64,000 nt of DNA from Symsagittifera roscoffensis (taxonomy: Eukaryota > Xenacoelomorpha > Acoela > Convolutidae), in the NCBI RefSeq assembly GCF_963678635.1, contig NC_087066.1, forward strand, positions 54,950,312 to 55,014,311, given 5' to 3'. Both the position numbers and the translations under genes were made by a program. Below the pieces are notes generated by a model that saw only the letters and a list, made by a program, of their open reading frames with translations, had not been told where the DNA came from and did no database searches. Below, in pieces: positions 1-9,830 of this stretch. Position 1 is the first letter of the stretch, and every line of letters starts with the position of its first letter.

Positions 1-330
1 TCTTCCATCCATCGCAACGCCAACATTGAACTCACTACCAGCAGGGTCACTTTCTGCCGATGGTCGGGCAATCCGATTGACCTGACTTCCTCCACGTCCC
101 ATATCAAGCAGAGATTTGAATGCTCCGGATACCACACCGTTTGTGCCAGACAGTGAACCGAGCAATCCCCAGGTGTGAGGTTTATACTCCGGAGGTTGCG
201 CTCGCCCGAAGCTTCGAGCAGAGGTTCCAGCTCCATCAATTTTTTGTGCGTCACATCACTCTCCTCCAGGGCTGTAGTACTGTTCACCGGTTTCCCGATC
301 GTGTTCTGTCTCTCAAAGTTACTCGTGTTC

Positions 331-750
331 TCACCTTCCAGACTCAAAAGTTCTTCTCATCAAGCTATCTTTTTGCTCCCCCGGTACAGTCCCCAGGATC
401 TTCCTCAACAGTCTGTGCGAGTGATGCGACTTCCGAGCCAGGCGTACGCACTTGGGCACCGAGAAGGCTTTGTCGATTAGTATCCTCTGGCTCGATACCT
501 CCACCATTGCCATGTGTAGTGGATAGTGGCTTCCACACAGGTTGGCCATGACCGATCCCACTAGGGACTTCGCGGTCACTGGCAAACTGTAGGCTTCACT
601 CACGGGAAACCACATTTCCGCCTCCAGGCCAATCTTCCACCCTTTGATGTGCTTCTGAGTTATTTGTAGCGCCCCAGGCCATGACTCTACGCTCACCTCG
701 TCACCAAGTGGTGCTTGGACTCCAGCAACTCCAGCGACTGCAAACTGCAC
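331..750 (-). pseudogene. Retroelement 3' accessory coding fragment, unknown
   Basis: An open frame of 139 codons on the element's coding strand, directly following another minus-strand fragment (752-1255) with only a stop between. I recognise no domain. Codon composition matches the upstream element ORFs. It is the last long minus-strand frame before the left edge; positions 1-330 show nothing I can name. It may be the C-terminal part of the long accessory polyprotein that begins near 8152. Confidence 0.35.
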
Positions 751-751
751 A

Positions 752-1255
752 TCATTGAGAAGACCCCAACGCTGTTGCTATATTTACTGTAGTGTTCGTG
801 TAACACTCTGCCACTATCTGTACTTCACTCTTCTCTTTCTCTGTGATGTCGCCAAACCAATTGGCTAGATCTTCTTTCTGAAAGGACTGTATCCTGACGC
901 ATGACCGTCCATCGCAAGAACGTTCACCAAATCCAGACGTCAAATCGAGACAACTACCGGGTTCCATCTTCTTCGTTGACCCCTCTAGCTTGTTCACTGT
1001 CTCTCCCGACTCCTTACTATGGGGCAGGATCAGCTTGTGTACCACATTCAGAGTTCCCAAGTCTTCATCCTTCGTCGGCGACAGTCTCACCCGCTCCGTG
1101 ACTTCTTCTATCAGGTCCGCATGGGGATGTGGGCACCAAGAAGGCCTCAGCAACTTCCAAACCGTTCCTAGATTTGCGATCAGCATGCCATTTCCATTTC
1201 CCATCTTTAGTTCCACCCTCTTGTTCGAGCGCGGTACGCTAATCACCTCGGGCAT
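752..1255 (-). pseudogene. Retroelement 3' accessory coding fragment, unknown
   Basis: An open frame of 167 codons on the element strand, rich in Lys and Glu, without transmembrane segments or a motif I recognise. It is co-oriented with its neighbours on both sides and separated from them by short breaks, which suggests one formerly continuous reading frame. The start codon given is only the first Met in the fragment. Confidence 0.35.
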
Positions 1256-1315
1256 CTTCTCAAGTATCAGACCTAGGCTCGATCTCTCCCCTTCCGCTGG
1301 GTCAATTTCAATTAT

Positions 1316-1603
1316 CTACTCTGTCCAAAACTTCAACAGCTCTATCACTTCAAAATTCTTGTGGGCATTCCCGGCCTCTGAATCCAAGAAAGAGTTGTAT
1401 GCTATCCCCATTACTCCATATTCGTACTGGTATTCCCGCCGTTTATTGGGTTTCAAAAAGTCTCCAGCCAGGGCTAAGTTACGATGCACATCATGCCCCT
1501 CTTCGAACTTCTTGTTGTAAAATCTCCGTATTTCCTCAAGTTTCCCGTGATTCTCTAGAGACTGTCTGGTCTTCCTTCTCAATTCCAGTACTTTGGTACA
1601 CAT
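1316..1603 (-). pseudogene. Retroelement accessory coding fragment, unknown
   Basis: A 95-codon, highly charged open frame on the element strand. It shares reading frame with the fragment at 752-1255, with a stop between them. No family recognised; a predicted helical, soluble protein segment is all that can be said. Confidence 0.3.
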
Positions 1604-1700
1604 TCAGGATGAACGTAGAGATCCTCCTTCTCATGGTTCTACTTCCCGTCGCCTTTTAATGACACGTTTGGACGGTGCTGTTGGTCATCACTGACATTAT

Positions 1701-2561
1701 TCACCTCAAGAAACAAGTGGCATCTCTTCTCCTCGATAGACTCAAACCGGAATTATCTCTGGCGATATGCTGTACCAGCATTTGATAAACCTCTAGACTC
1801 TTGCTGCCCAACTTCAATTTATCGTGTGAGGTCAACACCTCTAGTTCTATTCCCACCAGGCTCCATGCGAACATCAGTTGTCCTGCCGTCCTAACAAAAG
1901 GATTTGCCATCAACGGCAACGCGGACGAGGTTGTTCTCATCGCCTCTCCAAAGTATTCCTGCAGCAGATTTTGCCAAGTTCGTTTCAGCTGATTCCCCAA
2001 TTCCAACTTGTTAATCTCGGCTTTTTGTTGAGTAGCCCAATTACGACGCTTGCTGGTCACTCCACAACCGAGTTTTTTCAAGCAATCTTCCACTTTCTTC
2101 ATGGTCTCCAGAGCCACCCACCAAGGTCGAGCTGTAATCCTCGTTGCATTTCTCTCAAGAGGATCGCTAGCTACTTGTTTCCCAGTAGCCTGGTGCTCAG
2201 TCGAGAGCCATTCTTTGCCAACGTCCACTTCCCACGTCTGTTCACTCGTCGAACCCCTCTTGTTGTTTGCCTTCTGAGGTCGGTAGTCTTCCTCCGTTGC
2301 CGAGTTCATCAAGACTTCTCTTCCCTTCAACACTTCGACCAGCTTCCTAAGTGCGGAGCTGCCCTTGGAAGCCGCTGTTTTCCATCGCGCTAAAACCATG
2401 GGGGCCGTCTCCTTCAGATTCTTTTCCGAGACTGCGTCCGCCGAGGGACTACTCAACTCTTCTGTCTCCCTTCTCCTCTTCAGAGACCTTATCCATCTAC
2501 TTGGGGGCGTTGCCACTATCATCACTGATTCGACTTCTTTATCCCGGCCCAGCCTTTCCAA
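1701..2561 (-). pseudogene. Retroelement accessory coding fragment, 286 codons, unknown
   Basis: The longest uninterrupted frame of the distal accessory region. The product is basic and hydrophilic with no signal peptide or membrane segment; the first half is low-complexity (Ser, Glu, Lys) and the second half looks globular, with regularly spaced hydrophobics and a Trp-rich part. I see no enzyme motif. It follows the 2661-3188 fragment on the same strand after an AT-rich stretch at about 2590-2660. Confidence 0.4.
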
Positions 2562-2660
2562 CTCTTGCCTCCCCCTTCTCGAGCCTTCAGGATATTAGTA
2601 TCTTTAATCATATTACTAGTCTTACTCTTATCATCCCTTTCAATTTTAATCCTTTTATCA

Positions 2661-3188
2661 TCAGTTTTTTTTGTTCAGAGTACAGCTGTCTTTACATGCG
2701 TCATCTTTGGTCTCCTGTTCTTCTTCTCTCAGCTTGACCATCTTGCTCAATAACTCCTCTCTCGCTTTTTTGTCCAAACCGGTACCCATCAAGACCGGTT
2801 CCCCGAACTTCACCACAGTGTCCCACAACTCCTCTTTGAAGTCCTCCAGCCTAGTCTCGCTCTTCGCTTTCAGGTCAAACTCGTTCAAGAACTCTCGCCA
2901 CGTTTTCTCTTCTAGAGTGTCTAGGAACATCCATTTATTGCCTTCAAAAGCGTTCCTTTTGCTTTCTTCTGCGCCCAAGAGTTTCATCCCCATGTTAGAA
3001 GTCTCACTCATTAGAGGTAATTCCTTGCAAGGGGATGACGCTAAGGGTGGTGTGGCTGTGTTCGCCCAGTCATCTACACTCAAGTCCTGCAGCAGCTCCC
3101 GTGTGGTGAAATCCCTTTCAGCTGTGTTTTGCTCAGGCGTATTCCCCACCTCCATTTCTTCTCCCGCTTCACTGAGATTCTCATTCAT
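2661..3188 (-). pseudogene. Retroelement accessory coding fragment, acidic, unknown
   Basis: A 175-codon minus-strand frame. The first half is acidic and disordered; the second half looks helical. Its start overlaps the end of the preceding frame (3185-3421) by 4 bases, so it could be a separate ORF or a frameshifted continuation. No domain recognised. Confidence 0.35.
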
Positions 3189-4322
3189 ACTCTCCCCTTC
3201 TTCTGATTCAGCTCTTTCTTTCTGCCCACCGATAGGGTTGAGGGTGTTGCTGGATCCAGTTTTTTGTACTCCGTGAGGGCTACATATAAGGGGCCTGCCG
3301 CATCTAGCTCCTTTTCTTCTTGCTTCATCTCCAATTGCTCCAACCCGTAGGGCGCTCGATATTTCCTCGTGGCGAACTTCGTCTCATTCTTCAAGGTAAT
3401 GTGTCCCTCCTCCACAATCATTCTTTCATCATCCCAAACCCGTCAGCATGTTCTCCAACCTAGCCTGCTCAAGCGTCCTCAAGATATCCCGAACCTCGAA
3501 CTTCGGGGGCGAACCTCGAACTTCTGCGGAGACTCTCATCTTTTTTTTCGCTTGTGTCGTCCACGAGTTTATCTTGATGTCGCACGTGTGGAAATAAACT
3601 GCGGCTGAGTACCCAATAAACAAGGGATCCCAACCGTCCGTGAACTCCTTCTGTTGCTTTTCCACCGTGGCTCTCGCGTGTAGGTATGGGACCACCAGCG
3701 GGCTATTCACCCCCAGGGTCATTCTTCTGATTATCGGGAACTCAAGGACAGTGGTGGGCAGAACTTCTCGCTCAAGTATCATCTCCAACTCTCTCTTTAT
3801 TAGGTCAAAACTTCCCTTCCATGCCGGGATTCTCAAGATTTCTTGCTTATCCGCCGCTAGGGGATTCGAGTTCCAGAATTTGGGGTAGACCTCAATAGGA
3901 CCCTCACTTTTTCCCCCCATTCTGCACTGTAACTGTCCCCGGAAGTTGAACAAAATCAAATAGGGATCCTTCACCTTCCCGAAGAGCCCCGTGTCGCTCA
4001 TCCGTGCCCTCAATTCCTCCTGTCTACATCAGTTCAGCGCTGTCCCATCTAGCACACTTATCAAGCTCACGTGCACCACTGAGTTCCGGTATGCCGCCAC
4101 GAGCGGATCATGAAAGGCGTATGTTACCGCCAACCCATAGATACAGGTAACGACCTCACCAAGTCCCCTGATCATCCGTAGTGGGTCAGATCTCATGGCC
4201 AGACACAGATCAGTCAAGAGAGGCATGCCTCCATTCGCCTCCTTCAACTCTTCTTTAGTCTTGGGATTCTTTTCTTCGCCTGTCAGGTGTCGATTTTGCA
4301 TCAAGAGATACTCCACCAACAA
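3185..4322 (-). pseudogene. Retroelement accessory polyprotein segment (three open pieces), unknown
   Basis: Three minus-strand pieces: 4322-4029 and 4013-3429 lie in the same frame and are separated by one TGA at 4029-4031; 3421-3185 is in another frame. The middle piece (194 codons) looks globular, with a mixed pattern of strands and helices, but matches no family I can name. The single same-frame stop indicates decay of a once continuous protein. The piece lies downstream of the SGNH hydrolase in what appears to be one long accessory polyprotein. Confidence 0.4.
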
Positions 4323-5271
4323 CGTCTTCAGCCCAGCCGTGCACTTCTACGAGTAGGTTTCCGCGCTTGGGTGATTCTTCCCCATCGACAAGTGTTCTCC
4401 ATATTTCATCAATTGATGAAATGCCGTTAATTCCCCGTGGATCAAGAGCACTAGTGTCACATATCCATATATTTGCAGTGTTTCCACACCCCTGCTGCAC
4501 ATTTAGGCCGGACCCATGAAGAACAAACACCTGGGGTAGACGAAGAACAGGGCCAAAAAGAGATTTATGGGCACGTTCAGCAATTCCTGCACGTATTTTC
4601 GCATAGAACACACTAGCCATGTACCTCTTCTCCCAACAAGGGCTCAAGAATCTCAAGATCTCGTGATTCTTCCTCGTCTTCAGATCGCCCTTCGCGTGTT
4701 CCCTCCAGAATCCCCCAACGATGACTTCATTCGCCGCTGTGACAAATCTTCCTACTGCCATGTCTCTACTCTCTGCCACTTCTAGCTGCCCCTACAGAAA
4801 CTCCCATATCTGATTGATGAGAGGTGGCGCATCCTCCCGCGTCTTGTTCGTGGCATTCTCAAGCCTTGGGGTCAGAAACGGCCACCTGCCTCTCTCTTGC
4901 CTTAGACGGTATGCCATTGATTCCAATTCTTTTTCGGCCGCAGCCACGTTCTTCCTTTCGTTGCTTGGTCCCCTCGCGTTGCTGGTGGAGCTCGTGATTG
5001 TCAGATTCATGCTTCGAAACCACAGACTGGCTGTCAAGTGGCTTATTTTTGGGTGATTGTCCCTTATTTCTGGATTAAATTTCAATTGCCGAGCCAGGTT
5101 CGAGATCTCAAGTAAAAGGACCTCATCCAGTACTATGAGGATATCCGCCATTTCGTAGAATCCCCTTAAGGCATCAGACACATCCGCCCATGCCGCTGCC
5201 AGCTCTGACTTCAGAAGACCAAGTTTGTCGGCTCCAGCCCGCGATTGGGGGCAGCTATCAGTACCCGCCAC
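4255..5271 (-). pseudogene. Retroelement accessory polyprotein segment with one in-frame amber stop
   Basis: Two pieces in one frame, 5271-4792 and 4779-4255, are interrupted by a single TAG at 4792-4794. The first piece looks helical (ELAAAW..., then a Leu-rich stretch). The second contains a short hydrophobic strand-like segment (residues QVFVLHGSG) followed by Cys and Asn-rich residues. These strand-then-glycine patterns could belong to a Rossmann-like or SGNH-like fold, but I cannot assign a family. Confidence 0.4.
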
Positions 5272-5369
5272 GCGTTCCCTTCCGCTATCAAGATCACAAA
5301 CTGTAAAGCAGGCGGCTTACTCGCGTAGCCCGGGGATGTCGTGAATGCCACTCTTGTCCTGGGTCCAAA

Positions 5370-5573
5370 TCAAGAGACCACAGATTCCTGCACCTCATTC
5401 ATTGCAGCAAACAATGTCTGAATCGCTTCCCAGATCTTCTTTGGCGCTGGTGCCTCGCCTTTCAGGTGCTCCAGTAGTCCTGCCGCATGCAAGTGATCGT
5501 TCATTCCTGCAAATAGCAGCAGTTCCGGCTCGCAAGACATCTCCGATTTGATTGCCACCACCAGGTTCAGCAT
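5370..5573 (-). pseudogene. Possible second SGNH-like segment of the retroelement polyprotein
   Basis: A short frame just downstream of the SGNH ORF. It contains LLLFAGMNDH, a hydrophobic strand followed by G-x-N-D, which resembles SGNH block III; the end of the preceding frame carries VIIVAGSDF, a strand followed by a Ser-containing turn. Spacing and order (strand plus Ser, helix, strand plus GxND) are like the start of a second SGNH fold, but the GDS order is altered and no DxxH block was identified. Treat as a suggestion only. Confidence 0.3.
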
Positions 5574-5595
5574 CTGATTTAACTCTAGTTTCCTG

Positions 5596-7050
5596 TCAAA
5601 ATAGTTTCGGGGACGTCCCTTCGAAATCCGAGCCCGCCACGATGATTACCCTTGTCGCTCCCGGGTCCGATCTATCATATAATGCCAACGTCTTGGCCAA
5701 CTGTGAGCTTCCGCAGGGTTTACGATATCTCGGATCATTGGCTAGCTTAGAACCCTCGTGCGCGGCATCCGGTAGCCCCATGTCTCTCGGCTCAAGCTGC
5801 TTCTCCACCACCACTCTTAACTGTGCGGGAGCTGCGACAAAGATTCGGGCTATGCTTGTTCGATGTTTGGGAGGTTCCACTATGAGTCCTGGACTCTCCA
5901 ACTGCTTGACTGGCCTATAGTTGATCGGTACCATCCCCGACTTTAGCGGAATCCCAGTCAAGTCTGCTGTCTCCATTATCCTCGCTCTTGAGAAATGCGC
6001 CTCGTGTGTCTTCAACCAATCCACGCAGTGGTGTCGACTCAGGTCCTCGTGTGACACGTTCTTGAGTCCCAGAACCTCTGCCAATTCCCGTCTGCATTCC
6101 AAATCCTCCAGATTCAACTCTTTTACCCTCTCCAGATATCGCGTTTTACTCGCCTCTGCCGGTCTCTCCACTCTCTTCTTGTCCACCACTACCACCGAAG
6201 ACACCAACGAACTCTGGGGCGTGGATGACTCCGCCTCTTCGGCTTCTATCGCTGTGGATCCTGGTTGTCTGGTCCGGCTACTCCTCGAGCTATCTCTCGA
6301 GTCGACTCTCGCTCCTAGACGGCTGGATAGGGGTCTAGGGGCAAAGAAAGGTGATATCGGGGGTAGACCAAAGGTAAACTGGGCCGTTTCCAGCAGGTCC
6401 GCCTCTAGCAAGTTTATGTACCTCTGGAAGACACCTTTCAGCCATTCCGTTCCCTTGGGCGTATCAAAGTGGATACCGTCCGAGGACGCATTGTCCGGAA
6501 GCGAGCGTTCCATCAGCTCGGCCACATCTAGTAATCTCACGGTGAGCACGCTTCTTTGCTGAATCTTTCTGATTAATTCGTTAATATTGCGCACCTTCTC
6601 ATTCATCTCCATCGCATGTTGGTCAAACTTCATGTTGTATGGGACAGTACAGATCGTGAGTATCGCGGGATCAAGACAAATTCTCAGCTCCTGAAGGATG
6701 CAACTCATCTTCTCGTGCAACCTCATCACTTTCTTTGACTCCCCTCTAGACACGTCATTGGTCCCCATCATCAAAGTGACCTTGTTTATCTTTACCATAT
6801 CCAACATCTCCAGGGACGCCAACGTCTGCGGCGTCGCAGCTCCAGAAAAACTCAAGACTCCAACCTGCCAGTGTGACTGGATTCTCGTCAGTACCCGTAT
6901 TAAGCTGTCCCCTATGATCAGGTGAACCGCGTCCTCCGTTTTTCTTGGGTTGAGTGAAGTACTCAGCCCAGGCCGCGTCATGAAAACAGTCCCTCCTGGC
7001 CCGCTGCGCCGTCGTCCAGTCCATTTGATTGTGCCTGTGATATGCGCCAA
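5596..7050 (-). CDS. SGNH (GDSL) hydrolase domain of the giant retroelement
   Basis: Seen: in this 484-codon frame, block I is IIGDSL with the nucleophile Ser near residue 49, block II has Gly near residue 70 (SFSGAAT), block III is GTND at about 96-99, and block V is DGIHF with Asp191 and His194. This is the full set of SGNH-hydrolase catalytic and oxyanion residues in the right order and spacing. SGNH enzymes are esterases, lipases or acetylhydrolases. Residues about 230-300 form a Ser/Arg-rich linker. The frame before residue 35 belongs to another reading phase; the real upstream partner is the coiled-coil frame ending about 6926, so a +1 shift (programmed or mutational, in AAGAAAAAC) separates them. 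Coiled coil plus esterase recalls ORF1 of CR1-type LINEs, but the context here is a Ty3-type element. Confidence 0.75.
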   Translation of the reverse strand: MAHITGTIKWTGRRRSGPGGTVFMTRPGLSTSLNPRKTEDAVHLIIGDSLIRVLTRIQSHWQVGVLSFSGAATPQTLASLEMLDMVKINKVTLMMGTNDVSRGESKKVMRLHEKMSCILQELRICLDPAILTICTVPYNMKFDQHAMEMNEKVRNINELIRKIQQRSVLTVRLLDVAELMERSLPDNASSDGIHFDTPKGTEWLKGVFQRYINLLEADLLETAQFTFGLPPISPFFAPRPLSSRLGARVDSRDSSRSSRTRQPGSTAIEAEEAESSTPQSSLVSSVVVVDKKRVERPAEASKTRYLERVKELNLEDLECRRELAEVLGLKNVSHEDLSRHHCVDWLKTHEAHFSRARIMETADLTGIPLKSGMVPINYRPVKQLESPGLIVEPPKHRTSIARIFVAAPAQLRVVVEKQLEPRDMGLPDAAHEGSKLANDPRYRKPCGSSQLAKTLALYDRSDPGATRVIIVAGSDFEGTSPKLF

Positions 7051-8152
7051 CCGTATTCTTCTTGTAGCTCGCGATTATCATACTCCTGACTGGATGGTCC
7101 CTCCAAGTATGAGGTCGCTCCTCTCTCATCGAATCGTCACGGATTCTCGGCTGTAACCTGTCATGTAGCTCCTTAAGACGTGATGAGCTCGAGCCCATTT
7201 GGCTACTGCTTGGGGTTGAACTGGGAGTATATCCCGGGAGCGTGACCTCCATCAATGGCCGTATCGGTTGCGTGTCCAGACTGTGTACTGAAGACACCGG
7301 CTCGGGTGGTATCCACACCTCTAGCCCTTCATTCATGTGCTCCTGGGCTGCAGGGTCTAAATTGAATCGACCACTGGGACGAGGAACCTCATCCACTTCC
7401 ATTCGCGACTCTGGTCTCGATCCAGTTGCGGCTGGTTCCAGCGTCCTCGTCCTCTTTTCCTTCAGTCTCGCGAACTCTCGTTGTCTTCTCTGAATCTTTT
7501 CCATATCCGACTTCAGCTGTTCACAGTTTGCCTCGTTCTCGCGGACCTTCTGCTCCTGCTGGTATCCCGCTCTGATCATGTTGAGATCACGCCTCGCCTG
7601 ATCCCTCTCGAGGATCGCTTGATCTCTTTCCAAGTTTGCCTGGTCCCTCTCGAGCTTCGCACCGTCCCTATCAAGGTTTGCCTTGTCTCGCTCCATGTGT
7701 GTCCTCTCTAGTTTCCTCTTCAAGCTACTGAGGTCTGTCTGTTGAGACTGTATCATAAACAAAGGCCTGCTCGTGGATTGGGCCGCTAATCCCGCTGGAG
7801 GTCTGGTGGGGAGTGGAAATTCTCCCGCGCCATATTCTGTGTTGTTGCTCAGGCCGGGATTTCTTGCCCAGTCGAATCCCCTCACGTCTCTATCCACGTT
7901 CCAGTATAACCATCTGGTCTGCTCCTGATTGTATATCCCCTCTGACGTGTTGCCAATCATCAAGACAGCTTCTGTCGCTGATTCCCTACTTTCACCCTGC
8001 GCCTCTAACTGCAGGCTGGCGATCAACATCACCGCCATCCTCTCATCGACTTGGGTGTTGTCCAGATCCCTCAAGCGTTTGTATAATTCATCGAGCGTAG
8101 GTCTCTTGAGCGCTGGAGGCATAGATTTCCAAAAACGATCCGCCATCGTCAC
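6926..8152 (-). CDS. Coiled-coil N-terminal part of the SGNH accessory protein
   Basis: Frame opening with Met at 8152. Residues about 20-90 look globular and helical, and about 139-235 form a coiled coil with an exact seven-residue repeat (ERDQANL, ERDQAIL, ERDQARR), encoded by 21-base units. A Pro/Ser-rich linker follows and then the frame runs out of phase with the SGNH domain at about 6926. Inference: the coiled coil oligomerises the product and positions the hydrolase, as proposed for coiled-coil ORF1 proteins of LINEs. The ORF has its own ATG after a 500-bp non-coding gap, so it is probably a separate translation unit from pol. The frame extends nominally to 6755 but that tail is the shadow of the SGNH frame. 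Confidence 0.6.
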
Positions 8153-8651
8153 AATCTTCAGATTATCTCACGTGTCAACCAACTTGAGAAATACCTTACC
8201 AGTTAGACTTGAGAAATAACTTACCAGTTAGACTTGAATAACACCTTTTCCTCACTTATTACTTGAGAAATATTTCTCTTCAATAGTGCTGATACTCAAC
8301 TTGCTCAAGACCTTCTTTCTTCTTTTTAAATGAGTGCGGCTAGGTCGTCAACTCAATTTTGCAAATCAATCTAAAAACAAAACCCAGTTTTTAGACCGAG
8401 ATGTCTTGTGCCTAACCTAAGCCCCCCCCATTATTGCGTTTAAAACATTCTCCCACCAATTATTTACTAAAACATTTCAATTAGTGATTTTAAGAGCATG
8501 CAGATTCATTTCATGTTTTAGCAGCATTAACTCTCTAAGATTTAATTGTCATGCCAATTACTTTAAAATCCCTCTACCTGACTCGTGCCCCCTTGTACCT
8601 GACTCATGCCTCCCTTTAACCCTACTTGAAGACCCCTTGTCCGCTCGAAAC
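8153..8651. other. Non-coding spacer between the macro ORF and the coiled-coil/SGNH ORF
   Basis: An AT-richer stretch without a long frame. At 8183-8275 it holds several copies of a short motif around ACTTGAGAAATA, including a 25-26-base direct repeat beginning TTACCAGTTAGAC (at about 8197 and 8222). The same ACTTGAGAAAT core recurs at about 20465-20510, at the other end of the element. It could be an internal promoter or a splice/processing signal for the accessory ORF; this is inference. Confidence 0.45.
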
Positions 8652-9830
8652 TCAGGCGATACTCAAGTAGTACTTCTTTTGTAGGTGTACCGTTATCTCC
8701 GTTTCTGCAAAGACCACGTGTAGGATGGCGTACAATTCCCTAGTGTTCAACTTGCCCCTGTTTGGGCCATAGACCGGCATCGAGACCTCCATTATCCCTC
8801 TTTCACCCATGAAGTCCCTCAGCCTCGTTAGTGCCAACATCACGTGTTCGGGGTCTATCGTGTTCCTTTTATTGACCCTTGTTACCAAGAAGCACAGGTA
8901 TTTGCCCGGAACTTGTAAAACTGAGGGAGGAAGCGCAGCCATTCCTCCCAGCCCCGGTCTCCGAATAAATAGAAAATACACATTCTGATACTCTCTCTTA
9001 ATGTCAGCCTCCAGTCTTGATTTGAGGCCCATGTCTGCCGTTATGCAGATCACGCTTGTCCTGTCTGACAAGATGAAGTCGCTGTCTGTGATCAGGATGT
9101 TCTCTGAATATTCGTTGGCTATTTCAAATTTTGTCTTGAAATTTCGCCCTATGGTAGGCTCAGCATCCCATTGATCCAATTCCAGCCCGCTGGTCTCTCT
9201 CACTTCCCTGAGCTTCTTTATCATCAAATTTTCGTTGTTGGTAAGTCCTACCCCCACTCCCCGGACAAAATTTTTTATCGATGTCCCCGTCGATGATGCC
9301 GAGTCTAAGTTATCTGGTGGTACCTCGAGCGGTCTGTCGGTTGCTGTCCAACCGAGGAGTGGGTCTTTCGTCTTCACGTTTTTTTTCGATGACACGTCGA
9401 CCTGTTGGATACTTTGCTCTTCATCCCCCTCAATCTTGAGATCACGCATCCTTTCCAGTATCCTCAAGTTTGTGTTCTCCCTCCTTTCTATCTCGCTCTG
9501 CTCCAGATCTGTTTCCCGTTCAGGTATCAAGTAATCCTCCTGCAAGTAGTGCTCGCTGTCGTTGATTATTTGCCATTCGTCATCGGCTAACAACTCGCCC
9601 ACATTCACTAACGCTCCGCTCATCTCATCAGGTTGTATCTTGTCAATCAAGAAGTCATCCCCGTACCTGTTGTATCTCATGCCTGTCCTCTTGCGATTGC
9701 CAGTCCTTGTTTCTGCTGTCCTCGGCAAGTCTGGTTCTGTGCCCTTCGGCACCTCATTCTGCTCTGGATCATTCCAATCTTCTTCCGCAAAGGATCCCGC
9801 ATCTGAGTCTGCCTCTTTTCTCATTATCAT
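8652..9830 (-). CDS. Macro-domain protein following retroelement integrase
   Basis: A 392-codon frame. Residues 1-240 are acidic and probably disordered. Residues about 243-385 read as a macro domain of the TARG1/Poa1 type: a strand with VICITADMGL (the ADP-ribose-binding loop position), a KYLCFLVTR strand, a helix, then VSMPVYGPNRGKL (where active TARG1 has a G-C-G-L-D type loop), a helix and a last strand TEITVHL. The substrate loop lacks the Asp used by hydrolytic TARG1, so it may bind rather than cleave ADP-ribose. The frame overlaps the integrase C-terminal frame by 62 bases and is one base out of phase, so it was probably the C-terminal part of the same polyprotein. Antagonism of host ADP-ribosylation is a plausible role but inferred only. 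Confidence 0.6.
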   Translation of the reverse strand: MIMRKEADSDAGSFAEEDWNDPEQNEVPKGTEPDLPRTAETRTGNRKRTGMRYNRYGDDFLIDKIQPDEMSGALVNVGELLADDEWQIINDSEHYLQEDYLIPERETDLEQSEIERRENTNLRILERMRDLKIEGDEEQSIQQVDVSSKKNVKTKDPLLGWTATDRPLEVPPDNLDSASSTGTSIKNFVRGVGVGLTNNENLMIKKLREVRETSGLELDQWDAEPTIGRNFKTKFEIANEYSENILITDSDFILSDRTSVICITADMGLKSRLEADIKREYQNVYFLFIRRPGLGGMAALPPSVLQVPGKYLCFLVTRVNKRNTIDPEHVMLALTRLRDFMGERGIMEVSMPVYGPNRGKLNTRELYAILHVVFAETEITVHLQKKYYLSIA

